A stretch of 46,508 nucleotides of DNA from Immundisolibacterales bacterium (GTDB lineage Bacteria > Pseudomonadota > Gammaproteobacteria > HK1): the NCBI GenBank assembly GCA_026712715.1, contig JAPOPW010000057.1:1-46508 (forward strand), in the 5' to 3' direction. Below are positions 16,598 to 24,973 of this stretch, one piece after another. Each line of letters opens with the position of its first letter. The first letter of the stretch is position 1. The position numbers and the translations under genes are program-made. The notes below the pieces were generated by a model. That model did no database searches and was not told where the DNA came from. It saw only the letters and a program-made list of their open reading frames with translations.

Positions 16598-17338
16598 ATG
16601 AAAATCCTCGCGGTCAACCCGAACACCTCCGACATCGTGCTCGACGTCATCGTGCGAACGGCCCGGCGGGCCGCCGCGTCCGGGACCGAGATCACGGGGC
16701 TCAGCTCGCCGGGCGGAACCCGCAACATCGACTGCGCATACGGCGACTACATGAGCGCGCCGCACCTCATCGAGGCGGTGCGCCGGCGGGTCGCGGACGA
16801 CCGCCCGGACGCGGTGGTGCTCTGCGGCTTCGGCAATGTCGGCGTCTTCGCGCTCAAGGAGATCCTGGACATTCCGGTCTGCTCCATCTCGGAGTCGAGC
16901 ATGGCGATGGCCTGCCTGCTCGGGCACCGGTTCTCCACCCTGACGATGCTCGATCAGTTCATTCCCTACCAGCAGGACATGGTGCGGCTCTACGGCTTCG
17001 AGGCGAAGTGCGCGTCGGTGCGCGCAATCGACGTCAACGTCGAGCGGGCGGTCATCGAGCGCGAGGAGACTCTCCGGCAGCTCACCGAACAGGTGCGCAC
17101 CCTCGTCGCCGAGGACGGAGCGGAGGTGGTGATCCTCGCCTGCGCGGGCCTCTGCGACTATGACCGTGAGCTCACCGAAGCGTCCGGCGTCCCGGTGATC
17201 GATCCGGTCGTCGCCGGGGTCAAGATGGCCGAGGCGTTCGTCGGCATGGGCGTCTCGCACTCGAAGGTGCGCAAGTTCCACGCCCCGCCGCAACCGCTCG
17301 CGGACTACCACGGCGACGCCCTGGCCAAGGCGTGGTGA
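16598..17338 (+). CDS. Aspartate/glutamate/hydantoin racemase-family protein
   Basis: 246 aa, the usual length. The start VNPNTSD (residues 6-12, in MKILAVNPNTSD) is the hydantoin-racemase signature. The second catalytic cysteine fits Cys182 in VVILACAGLCDY. The first is less clear: where the family has a Cys directly before F-G/D-D-P-G, this protein has LCGFGNVG, so Cys76 is one residue early and Gly77 occupies the expected place. A cofactor-independent racemase or isomerase fold is well supported, but activity as a hydantoin racemase is uncertain. It is followed by an M20 hydrolase, a pairing reminiscent of hydantoin-utilisation clusters. Confidence 0.82.
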   Translation: MKILAVNPNTSDIVLDVIVRTARRAAASGTEITGLSSPGGTRNIDCAYGDYMSAPHLIEAVRRRVADDRPDAVVLCGFGNVGVFALKEILDIPVCSISESSMAMACLLGHRFSTLTMLDQFIPYQQDMVRLYGFEAKCASVRAIDVNVERAVIEREETLRQLTEQVRTLVAEDGAEVVILACAGLCDYDRELTEASGVPVIDPVVAGVKMAEAFVGMGVSHSKVRKFHAPPQPLADYHGDALAKAW

Positions 17339-17533
17339 GCGCACCGCATCGATTCGCCGGCGGCTCACGGACATGGCCCGCCGGCCCCGGCGTCGAAGAT
17401 TGTCGTGCACGGCATCCTGTTCCAGGATGGAACCTCCGACACCCCGTCGATTCGCGGTCCGTGTCGCGAGGAGCCTTGCGCGACCGCCGGGCGGGGAGCC
17501 TTGGAGTGAAATGTTCACGAGGAGTTGATCGAA

Positions 17534-18820
17534 ATGACCAGTGATTCATCGCAAGCCCGAAGCGGCGACCCCCAACGGCTCGTGGACCCCGAGCGGGTGC
17601 TGGACCTCGAGCGGTCCCTCATCCAGATCCCCAGCTCTTCGTTCGAGGAGCAGGCGATCGCGGACTTCCTCGCCGAGTACATGACCGGCATCGGGCTCGA
17701 CGTCGAGATGATGGACGTCCCGAGTCCGCGCGACCCCGCGGTCGTCAGCCGCCAGCCCATCGGCCGGCTCCGCGGCACCGGCGGCGGCCCGAGCCTCATG
17801 CTGAACGGCCACATGGACCCCGGGGTCGAGATGAGCGGCTGGAGCGTCGACCCCTACGGCGCGAAGTTCGAGGACGGCTGGATCTGGGGCATGGGCGCGC
17901 ACGACGACAAGGGCGGCATCGCGGCGATGGTGAGCGCGGTCGACGCGGTCATCCGCTCGGGCGCGCGGCTCGCCGGCGACGTGCTCGTCTGCCCGGTGGT
18001 CGCCCACAAGTACGGCGGCGCGGGCACCCGCGCGCTGCTCGCGCACGGCGTCACCGCGGACATCTGCATCAACCTCGAGCACTCGGCCAACACCATCGCC
18101 AATGTCTGCGTCGGCATCGTCATGGCGCGCGTGCGCACCACCTCCCCCGACCTCTTCTTCCGCTTCAGCGACGAGGCCCGGGCCGCGTTCTGGAACCCGG
18201 TCGAGCAGCAGGGCGAGATCCTGCGCCGCATCGGCCCGAGCCTCACTCCGGCGGGCGAGGACTCGTGGATGACCTTTACCCCCCACCCGGACCTGTCCGG
18301 ATTCCCGATGCACAACGTCGACGTCATCCACAAGGAGCACTACTACCAGCCGAACTTCACCGGGCTGTCCACCCGCGACTGCGAGCTCGTGTTTCAGGTG
18401 CGCACGGTGCCGGGGCAGACGGTGCAGAGCGTGCGGGCCGACGTCGAACGGCTCCTCGACGGCATCGCGAGCGACCACCCCGCGTTCCGGTACGAGCTCG
18501 AGCTGCCGGCGCCCGGCACCGAGACGAGCTGGTGCCAGGACCCGATGGAGATGGCGAAGGACCACCCGCTCGTGGTCCATCTTGCCGAGGGGCACGAGCG
18601 CGCCTCGGGCGAGGCCCCTCACATCGGGGGCTACGGCCGCCTCGGCAACGTCGGCGACGGCAACATACTCGCCGCGGCCGGGATCCCGAGCCTCCAGTAC
18701 GGGCCGGGGGACATCCGCATCTACGACGAGTGGCCGACCCCCGACGAACGGGTGCGGCTCGACGACCTCGTGGTCGCGGCGCGCGCGATCGCCTGGGCGA
18801 TCCCCGGGGTGTGCGGCTGA
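17534..18820 (+). CDS. M20-family metallohydrolase with altered catalytic motif
   Basis: 428 aa. The ATG at 17534 has GAGGAG 9 nt upstream; a TTG three codons earlier is unlikely. Zinc-site motifs NGHMDP (His93) and GMGAHDDKGG (Asp124) are as in ArgE/DapE/HyuC enzymes, and NLEHSA supplies an acidic residue. However, the segment that normally reads (D/P)EE(I/V)GG reads VVAHKYGGAGTRALL, so His158-Lys159 replace the catalytic and bridging glutamates. The C-terminal GYGRLGNVGDGN and QYGPGD resemble the usual closing metal site. The protein could use a different mechanism, be a lyase-like relative, or bind without hydrolysis. The neighbouring racemase and CodA-like enzyme suggest an amide or carbamoyl substrate. 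Confidence 0.85.
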   Translation: MTSDSSQARSGDPQRLVDPERVLDLERSLIQIPSSSFEEQAIADFLAEYMTGIGLDVEMMDVPSPRDPAVVSRQPIGRLRGTGGGPSLMLNGHMDPGVEMSGWSVDPYGAKFEDGWIWGMGAHDDKGGIAAMVSAVDAVIRSGARLAGDVLVCPVVAHKYGGAGTRALLAHGVTADICINLEHSANTIANVCVGIVMARVRTTSPDLFFRFSDEARAAFWNPVEQQGEILRRIGPSLTPAGEDSWMTFTPHPDLSGFPMHNVDVIHKEHYYQPNFTGLSTRDCELVFQVRTVPGQTVQSVRADVERLLDGIASDHPAFRYELELPAPGTETSWCQDPMEMAKDHPLVVHLAEGHERASGEAPHIGGYGRLGNVGDGNILAAAGIPSLQYGPGDIRIYDEWPTPDERVRLDDLVVAARAIAWAIPGVCG

Positions 18821-18839
18821 CCGGCCCCCACCCGGCGCG

Positions 18840-20120
18840 TCAGCGCATCAGCGCCTCGGGGACGAAGAGGGCAATCTGCGGGAAGACGATCAGCAGCACG
18901 ATCATCACGAGCAGGGCGATGACGAAGGGGGACGCCCCGATCATCACGTCGTGGAGCTGGCCGCGGCCCCGCACTCCGTGCACCACGTACAGGTTCACGC
19001 CGACCGGCGGGGTGATGAGGGCGGTCTCGATCAGCAGCATCACGAGGACCCCGAACCACACCGGGTCGAACCCGAGCCCGATGATGACCGGAGTGATGAG
19101 GGGGACGGTCGCGATCATCATGGAGAGGGTCTCCATGAACATCCCGAGCACGAGGTAGAAGAGCACCACCACGAGCAGGGTGCCCATGGGGGTGAGCCCC
19201 ACGTCCAGGACGAAATCGTTCACCTTGCCTGCGAGCCCCACCGAGCTCAGCACGAAGTTGAGGAAGTAGGCGCCGATGAGGATCGCCATGATCATGGCGG
19301 AGCTGCGCATCGTGCCCTCGGCGACCGCCCGCAGCATCTTCCAGGAAATCCGGCGGGCGGCGAGCGCCATCGCGATGATGACGCCGAGCGCGGCCGACTC
19401 GGTCGGGGTCGCGATGCCGCCGTAGATCGAGCCGATGACCACCACGAAGATGATGAGGGGCGGGATGAGGTCTGGGAGGCTCCGCCAGCGCATCGACCAG
19501 TTCGTCTCCGGCCGCCGCCCGCCCCACTCCGGCCTCGCCACGCAGCCGATGACGACGGTGAGCGCGAAGAGCGAGGCGAGGATGAGGCCGGGAATCATTC
19601 CGGCGAGATAGAGCTGGGGGATGGAGGTCTCGGTGAGCACCCCGTACACGATCATGTTGATGGAGGGAGGGATCAGGATCCCGAGGGTCCCGCCCGCCGC
19701 CACCGTGCCAAGAAAGAAGCGCTCGTTGTAGCCGTAGCGCCGGATCTCCCCGACCGCGATCGTGCCGATGGTCGCCGCGGTCGCGACCGATGACCCGGAC
19801 ACGGCCGAGAACATCGTGCAGGTCCCGACGTTCGAGTGCATGAGCCCGCCCGGAAGCCACGAGAGCCAGTGGGTCATTGCTCCGTACATCCGTTCCGCGA
19901 TCCCGGAACGGAGCAGGAACTCGCCGAGCAGGATGTAGAGCGGCACCGCGACGAGGATGACATCCGTCGAGACCGCCCACGAGAGCTCGCCGATCGCGAA
20001 GCGCAGGGGCAGGAACGAGAACAGGTAGTCGAGGGACAGCCCGACGACCGCGAGCACCCCCGCGACCGGGATGCTGAGAGCGAGCAGCCCGAGGAGGATG
20101 GCGATCGTGGTGCCAATCAC
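18840..20120 (-). CDS. dctM: TRAP transporter large permease, DctM
   Basis: 426 aa with about 12 hydrophobic segments. It starts from a GTG at 20120 with only a weak upstream site. Family signatures include VPLYILLGEFLLRSGIAERM, SGSSVATAATIGTIAVGEIR, GGTLGILIPPSINMIVYG and GIATPTESAALGV, diagnostic of DctM subunits. It couples substrate import to an ion gradient and works with the DctQ (20229-20825) and DctP (20898-21962) encoded upstream on the same strand. It is convergent with the M20 gene, whose product could process the imported substrate. Confidence 0.95.
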   Translation of the reverse strand: MIGTTIAILLGLLALSIPVAGVLAVVGLSLDYLFSFLPLRFAIGELSWAVSTDVILVAVPLYILLGEFLLRSGIAERMYGAMTHWLSWLPGGLMHSNVGTCTMFSAVSGSSVATAATIGTIAVGEIRRYGYNERFFLGTVAAGGTLGILIPPSINMIVYGVLTETSIPQLYLAGMIPGLILASLFALTVVIGCVARPEWGGRRPETNWSMRWRSLPDLIPPLIIFVVVIGSIYGGIATPTESAALGVIIAMALAARRISWKMLRAVAEGTMRSSAMIMAILIGAYFLNFVLSSVGLAGKVNDFVLDVGLTPMGTLLVVVLFYLVLGMFMETLSMMIATVPLITPVIIGLGFDPVWFGVLVMLLIETALITPPVGVNLYVVHGVRGRGQLHDVMIGASPFVIALLVMIVLLIVFPQIALFVPEALMR

Positions 20121-20228
20121 TGGCCGTTACCCGGGCGGGGAAGCGCGTCGAGCGCACGATTGTTGGTGGCGATCACTGGTCGCAACCCGAGGCGCTCGGC
20201 CCCGCGAACGTCTCGCCGGCCGTGACGG

Positions 20229-20825
20229 TCATGCGCCGCGCTCCGGCTCGTCGGCCTGGCCGAGATGCTGGGTCTCGTGCTCGATCTCCTCCGTCACCGA
20301 GCGGGACCCGGCGAGGCGGTGCACGGTGGCGGTGTCGCCGGTCACAAAGGCGACAACGACGCGAACGAGGAGCAGGCACCCGATGAGGACAAACAGGATG
20401 AGCCCCGCCACCCAGAGCGCCTGCGGATAGACGAGAGGGGTCGCGATCGGCGACATCGAGTGGGCGTCGAGCTTGACCGATTCGCTGAACACGCCGAACG
20501 CCCGCCAGGCGACGAGGGCCATGACCGCGACGAAAACCGCGAGACCGAGTACGTCGAGCGTCGCCCGCACCCACCGCGGGAGGGTCACGTAGAGCGAATC
20601 GATGCGCACGTGCGCCCGCTCGAGGAGCGCGTAGGCGAAGGCCCAGGCGCTCGCGATGGCGAGCGCGTACCCGGAGAGCTCGTCCGCCCCGCCGATGGAG
20701 AGGCTGAAGAGCTTGCGGATGACGACGTCGATTCCGATGAGGAACGAGGCCAGGATGAGGAGGCCGCAGCCGAACCAGGTTCCGGCCCGGGCGACCCGGT
20801 ACGAGAGGCTGAGCAGGCGGTCCAT
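20229..20825 (-). CDS. dctQ: TRAP transporter small permease, DctQ
   Basis: 198 aa if it starts at the ATG at 20825; a GTG at 20852 is an alternative, and neither has a strong ribosome-binding site. Four membrane segments are visible (FGCGLLILASFLIGIDVVIR, SGYALAIASAWAFAYALL, LAVFVAVMALVAW and LWVAGLILFVLIGCLLL), with the typical ERAHVRID motif of DctQ after the second. It lies between dctP and dctM, with a 108-bp gap to dctM. The hydrophilic tail EEIEHETQHLGQADEPER is longer than in many homologues. Confidence 0.9.
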   Translation of the reverse strand: MDRLLSLSYRVARAGTWFGCGLLILASFLIGIDVVIRKLFSLSIGGADELSGYALAIASAWAFAYALLERAHVRIDSLYVTLPRWVRATLDVLGLAVFVAVMALVAWRAFGVFSESVKLDAHSMSPIATPLVYPQALWVAGLILFVLIGCLLLVRVVVAFVTGDTATVHRLAGSRSVTEEIEHETQHLGQADEPERGA

Positions 20826-20897
20826 ATCGGCTTGCCGGTGCCGAACGGACACCGGCCGGACCGTCCGCGGTCCGGCCGGTGTCGGCGGCGGTATCGG

Positions 20898-21962
20898 TCA
20901 GAGCTTGTCGAGCGGGATCTGAAGGCCGGTGACCTGGCCGATGGTGTCGTTCCACTCGGCCGCGCACTCGCTCCCGCAGCGCTTGCCCCATTCGACGAGC
21001 ACGACGTTCTCCATCAAGCCCTTGTGCACCTCGCGGTCGGCGTCGCTCACCTCGACGATGGTCATGTTCGCCTTGGTCCCCATGGTGCAGGGATCGCGGC
21101 CGGTGTTGCAGTTGTCCGCCTCGTCGGTGGACTGCCCGGCGGTAGCCCACATGTTGTCCTCGAGCACCGCGAACGCCTTGAGGAAGAATTCCTGCGTCTC
21201 CGGCGTGAACGAGTTCCACGCGTCGAGGTTCACGGCCTGGAAGTTGATGCTCCAGCCGAGGTACATCGGGTAGATGTGGGTGGTGACTTCCGGCCAGCCG
21301 GCGGAGTTGCCGCTGGTGGTGCCGGTGACCGCGCAGTCCACCACGCCGCGCTGCAAGGCCGGCACGACCTCGCCGAACGCCATGCTGATGGTCGTGCCCC
21401 CGATCGCCTGGATGAAGTCCGCCATGGTCTTGTTGAACACACGGATCTTGCGGCCCTTGAGGTCGCCGATCCCGGCCACGTCGTCCCGGCACCAGAAGAC
21501 CTGGGGCGGGTTGGTTCCGAGGGCGAGCAGCTTGGCGTTGAACTTCGCCTGCATCGCCCGGTCCATCGCCGGCTTCCAGGCTTCGCAGACCTTTCGGGCC
21601 ATGCCGATGTCGAGGGCGAGGCCGGCGAGATCGCAACCCTCGAAGGTCGGGTCGTCGCCCGCCATCTTGCTGATGTCGCTGACGCCGAACTGGGTGGTCC
21701 CCAGCTTGATGAGCCGCAGGACCTGGAAATCCTTGATGCCCATGAGGTCCTGATGGACGTAATCGGCGGAGACCATGTTGTTGGACATTTCCGGAACGAT
21801 CTTGTTCCAGAACTCCTGCTCGACCTTGGCGACGTGCTGGACCGTGCTGTAGTTCCCGATCACCTTGACCCGGACCTCCGGAAGGTCGTCGGCGGCCGCG
21901 GGAATCGCGACCAGAGCGCCCGAGAGCAGGGCAGTCAGGGCTGATGTTGCGAGTCGTCTCAT
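20898..21962 (-). CDS. dctP: TRAP transporter periplasmic binding protein, DctP
   Basis: 354 aa. The ATG at 21962 follows AAGGAG and starts a Sec signal peptide (MRRLATSALTALLSGALVAI, cleavage after AAA). The mature protein has the DctP fold: VEQEFWNKIVPEM, LRLIKLGTTQFGVSDISKM, LKGRKIRVFNK, and AFGEVVPALQRGVVDCAVTG, the segment that contacts substrate carboxylates. It is Cys-rich near the C-terminus. First gene of the dctPQM set, divergent from the CodA-like gene at 22369. Confidence 0.93.
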   Translation of the reverse strand: MRRLATSALTALLSGALVAIPAAADDLPEVRVKVIGNYSTVQHVAKVEQEFWNKIVPEMSNNMVSADYVHQDLMGIKDFQVLRLIKLGTTQFGVSDISKMAGDDPTFEGCDLAGLALDIGMARKVCEAWKPAMDRAMQAKFNAKLLALGTNPPQVFWCRDDVAGIGDLKGRKIRVFNKTMADFIQAIGGTTISMAFGEVVPALQRGVVDCAVTGTTSGNSAGWPEVTTHIYPMYLGWSINFQAVNLDAWNSFTPETQEFFLKAFAVLEDNMWATAGQSTDEADNCNTGRDPCTMGTKANMTIVEVSDADREVHKGLMENVVLVEWGKRCGSECAAEWNDTIGQVTGLQIPLDKL

Positions 21963-22368
21963 GGGGGCGGCTCCTTTGTTGGTTGTTCGGATCGACGGTC
22001 ACCGCGCGGGCGGAGCCGACAAGGCGACCGTATCGGTCGAGTATAAAGCGAATCGCGGGTGGCTTCGCGGGCGGCGTGCAGGGAGAAGCTCTTCGCACCA
22101 GGGCGGCGCGGGCTGCGGCCGGCCACGGAACCCTCCCATTCGCGATGGTTCCACGGCGGGCCGAGAGGGGTCGCGGGCGGCACTCAGCCGCGGGCGGGGG
22201 GCCTCACGCGACGAGCGCGGTATCCTCCGCGTCGGCGCCCGGGCGCGGATCGTGCACCGCCTCGCGCGCGGCGGCACGGTGCGAGCCGCGATGTGGCCCG
22301 GATACCGCGCCGGCCCGAACCGTGCCGACCGGACTTGACCCCGAGACCGAACCCGAACGGAGACCACA
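21963..22368. other. Divergent promoter region between dctP and CodA-like gene
   Basis: About 406 bp with no credible gene. It contains a 15-bp palindrome, CGACCG-TAT-CGGTCG, at 22025-22039. Next to it on the minus strand is a TATACT -10-like hexamer (plus-strand 22040-22045), pointing at dctP. No convincing -35 was found. The palindrome could be a repressor site controlling dctP or both directions. Confidence 0.45.
22025..22039. promoter_or_regulatory. 15-bp palindrome upstream of dctP, candidate operator
   Basis: Perfect 6-bp arms CGACCG / CGGTCG around TAT, about 65 bp upstream of the dctP start and next to a possible -10 box. No regulator gene of this region was found, so the binding protein is unknown. 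Confidence 0.35.
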
Positions 22369-23658
22369 ATGCTCGACCTCCTCATCCGCAACGCCACCCT
22401 TCCGGACGGACGAGAGGGCATCGACATCGCGATCGGAGACGGCCGCATCGCGGAGGTTTGTCCGGGGATCGAGGCGCCGGCGCGCGAGACCCTCGCCCTC
22501 GACGGCTGGCTGGTCACCCCGCCCTTCGTCGACCCCCACTTCCATCTCGACTCGGCCCTGAGCGCCGGGCGGCCCCGCATCAACCGGAGCGGCACCCTGC
22601 TCGAAGGAATCGAGATCTGGGGCGACCTCGCGCCGACCTTGACTCCGGAGGACGTCAAGGACCGGGCCCGCGAGCTCTGCCACTGGTCCATCGCCCGCGG
22701 GTGCCTCGCGATTCGCAGCCACGTCGACGTGACCGAAGACTCTCTGATGGCAGTGGACGCGCTCGTCGACCTCCGGCGCGAGCTCGCTCCCTGGATCGAT
22801 CTTCAGCTCGTCGCCTTTCCCCAGAACGGTTTCTACCGGTACCGGAACTCCCGCGAGAACCTCGTCCGCGCCCTCGACCGGGGGGTGGATGTCGTCGGCG
22901 GCATTCCGCATTTCGAGCGCACCATGGACGACGGCGCGGCGTCGGTGAAGTCGCTTTGCGAGATTGCGGCCGAGCGGGGCCTCCTCGTCGACATGCACTG
23001 CGACGAGACGGACGACCCCGCGTCCCGCCACGTCGAGACCCTGGCGCGGGAAACCGAGCGGCGCGGGATGCAGGGCCGGGTCGCGGGGTCGCATCTCACC
23101 TCCATGCACTCGATGGACAACTACTACGTCAGCAAGCTCCTGCCCCTCATGCTGGAGGCGGGGCTGACCGCGATCGCCAACCCCCTCATCAACATCACCA
23201 TCCAGGGACGGCACGACACCTACCCGAAGCGCCGCGGGATGACCCGGGTGAAGGAGATGGTCGCAGCCGGCATTCCGGTCGCCCTCGGCCACGACTGCGT
23301 CATGGACCCCTGGTACGGACTCGGCAGCCACGACATGCTGGAGGTCGCGCACATGGCCGCCCACGTCGGCCACATGACGGGGGTGGACGAGATCGGCGCC
23401 CTCTTCGCCGGCGTCACCACCACCGCGGCGGCCGCCCTGCACCTCGACGGATACGGCGTCGAGCCCGGCTGCCACGCGGACCTGGTGGTCCTCCAGGCCC
23501 GCGACCCGGTCGAGGCAGTGCGCCTCCGCGCGACGCGGCTCTACGTGCTCCGGCGCGGCGCGGTCGTCGCTCGGAGCGCCCCGGAGGCGGTCGCCCTCGA
23601 CCTCGGCGGCACCCGCCGTACCGTCGACTTCCTGGCGGACGGCGGCGCGCTGGGGTAG
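22369..23658 (+). CDS. Cytosine deaminase-like (CodA family) amidohydrolase
   Basis: 429 aa amidohydrolase. Motifs are VDPHFHLDS (His57, His59), FPQNGF (Gln152), DMHCDE (His210, Glu213), AGSHLTSMH (His242) and ALGHDCVMDPWYGLG (Asp309). Adding four to each number gives the E. coli CodA metal and active-site residues as I recall them (61, 63, 156, 214, 217, 246, 313), so the catalytic machinery is intact. The residue equal to CodA Asp314, which lies in the substrate pocket, is Cys310. The true substrate may therefore differ from cytosine (for example another pyrimidine, triazine or creatinine-like ring). It is divergent from a TRAP system. Confidence 0.88.
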   Translation: MLDLLIRNATLPDGREGIDIAIGDGRIAEVCPGIEAPARETLALDGWLVTPPFVDPHFHLDSALSAGRPRINRSGTLLEGIEIWGDLAPTLTPEDVKDRARELCHWSIARGCLAIRSHVDVTEDSLMAVDALVDLRRELAPWIDLQLVAFPQNGFYRYRNSRENLVRALDRGVDVVGGIPHFERTMDDGAASVKSLCEIAAERGLLVDMHCDETDDPASRHVETLARETERRGMQGRVAGSHLTSMHSMDNYYVSKLLPLMLEAGLTAIANPLINITIQGRHDTYPKRRGMTRVKEMVAAGIPVALGHDCVMDPWYGLGSHDMLEVAHMAAHVGHMTGVDEIGALFAGVTTTAAAALHLDGYGVEPGCHADLVVLQARDPVEAVRLRATRLYVLRRGAVVARSAPEAVALDLGGTRRTVDFLADGGALG

Positions 23659-23851
23659 CACGGCCGGACTCCCGCGCAAGGCGCCGGGACCCGGGCCGCC
23701 CCGTTTTCGATCCGTCAGGCGGGACGCAGGTTCCGTGCCGGCCCGACCGGGATCGGGGGCGGCGGCCCGCCGAGTTTCGCGCGAAGGCGACCGGCCGAGG
23801 CGGGGGCGGGGGCGGGGAACAGCGTCGGAGTTGGAGCGGGCGACCCCGCGT

Positions 23852-24556
23852 TCACGGTCCGAGATGAACGACCCGGGTGATGCCCGCCACGGCAACCTGC
23901 TCGTCGGATACCGAGCCGTAGTACCGGATCCGTCCCGCGCCCGCCGCCGACCCCGACAGGACCCCGCCGCTCATGGTGAGGACGACGTCGGAGGCGCCCT
24001 TGAGATCGACCTCGGCGTCCCTGACCGGGACACCCCGGAGGTCGATGGCGCTTGCCCCGGCCACGGACAGATCCAGCTCCTCGTAGCGCCCGTCGCGTCC
24101 TTCGAGCTGAACCGCCCCCGCAACGTCGATCGCGAGGCGATCGCCCCGGAACCCCGCGAGGGTAATGCTGGCCCCGCCCCGGAGCTCCAGCTCCTCGAGC
24201 GCGGGCATGACGATGTCCACCGACCCGGGCACGTCGTCCTCGCGCCACCACGAGCGCGGCCCTCCCCCCATCCGGAGGCGATTTCCGAGCACGTGCATCC
24301 GGACCGGTCTCTCCCGCTCCCCGGACCGGGACAGCGCGACCCTCCACTCGTCGCCCCGAGTGAGGTTGACCTGCCACCCACCGGCAATCTCGACCTCCGT
24401 GAACCCCGTCAGCTCGGCACTATCGAAGACCCGAGATCCCTCGACCACCGCGAAATGAGCCCGGGAAAGGGCGACTCGCCCGGCGACCGCCGTCACGACG
24501 ACGACTCCGGCAAGTACGGCTCCAAACGATAGCAGTGCCTTGTGGCTTGGCTTCAT
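23852..24556 (-). CDS. DUF2807 (GIN-domain) exported or membrane-anchored protein
   Basis: 234 aa. The ATG at 24556 follows CGGAGAA. Residues 8-28 form a hydrophobic signal/anchor. The rest is a beta-rich repeat typical of DUF2807 heads: LTGFTEVEIAGGWQVNLTRG, LEELELRGGASITLAGF, LSVAGASAIDLRG and VDLKGASDVVLTMSGGV, a right-handed helix-like pattern with regular Gly-Ala-S turns. Function of the family is unknown; it often sits with GntR and ABC-type envelope-stress genes, as here (last gene of the YtrA-type set). Confidence 0.82.
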   Translation of the reverse strand: MKPSHKALLSFGAVLAGVVVVTAVAGRVALSRAHFAVVEGSRVFDSAELTGFTEVEIAGGWQVNLTRGDEWRVALSRSGERERPVRMHVLGNRLRMGGGPRSWWREDDVPGSVDIVMPALEELELRGGASITLAGFRGDRLAIDVAGAVQLEGRDGRYEELDLSVAGASAIDLRGVPVRDAEVDLKGASDVVLTMSGGVLSGSAAGAGRIRYYGSVSDEQVAVAGITRVVHLGP

Positions 24557-24613
24557 GGCGTGTTTTCTCCGTTGTGACCGGAATGCTCCGCGCGAGGGTC
24601 CGACCCGGAAGGG

Positions 24614-24973
24614 TCAGCGGTCGTTTCGGGCAAAGTGCCCGGCAAGCTCGTCGGGCCCGATTTCGAGGAGCTGCATGGTTCGAACGATCCGCGGCAACTC
24701 GTCGCGCAGGAACTCGTCCTTCATCTCCCGCAACGCCCGTTCCCGGGCTTCGTCGCTCACGAAGTAGCCGAGCCCCCTCCGGCTCGAGATGATTCCCCGG
24801 TCCGTCAGCCGCTGATAGCTCTTCGTCACCGTGTTCGGATTCACCCCGAGCTCGACGGCAAGCTCGCGAATGGACGGGATGCGTTCCCCCGGGAGCCAGT
24901 CGCCCTCGACGACCCGCTCGCGGATCTGGTCCGCAATCTGCAGGTAGATGCCCTTGGGCTCGCTAAACTCCAT
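24614..24973 (-). CDS. GntR-family regulator, YtrA subfamily
   Basis: 119 aa. An N-terminal winged helix (IYLQIADQIRERVVEGDWLP, ERIPSIRELAVELGVNPNTV, RGIISSRRGLGYFV) is followed by only a short helical tail, the hallmark of YtrA-type GntR proteins. It overlaps the end of the permease gene by 11 nt, and the operon is probably repressed by this protein acting on the operator at 26594-26615. Confidence 0.93.
   Translation of the reverse strand: MEFSEPKGIYLQIADQIRERVVEGDWLPGERIPSIRELAVELGVNPNTVTKSYQRLTDRGIISSRRGLGYFVSDEARERALREMKDEFLRDELPRIVRTMQLLEIGPDELAGHFARNDR

Noticed and set aside
14105..17518. A 1137-codon open frame on the minus strand
   Set aside because: It lies opposite three well-supported plus-strand genes, is rich in Arg, Glu, Asp and His as expected for the reverse frame of GC-rich genes, and shows no domain or ribosome-binding site.
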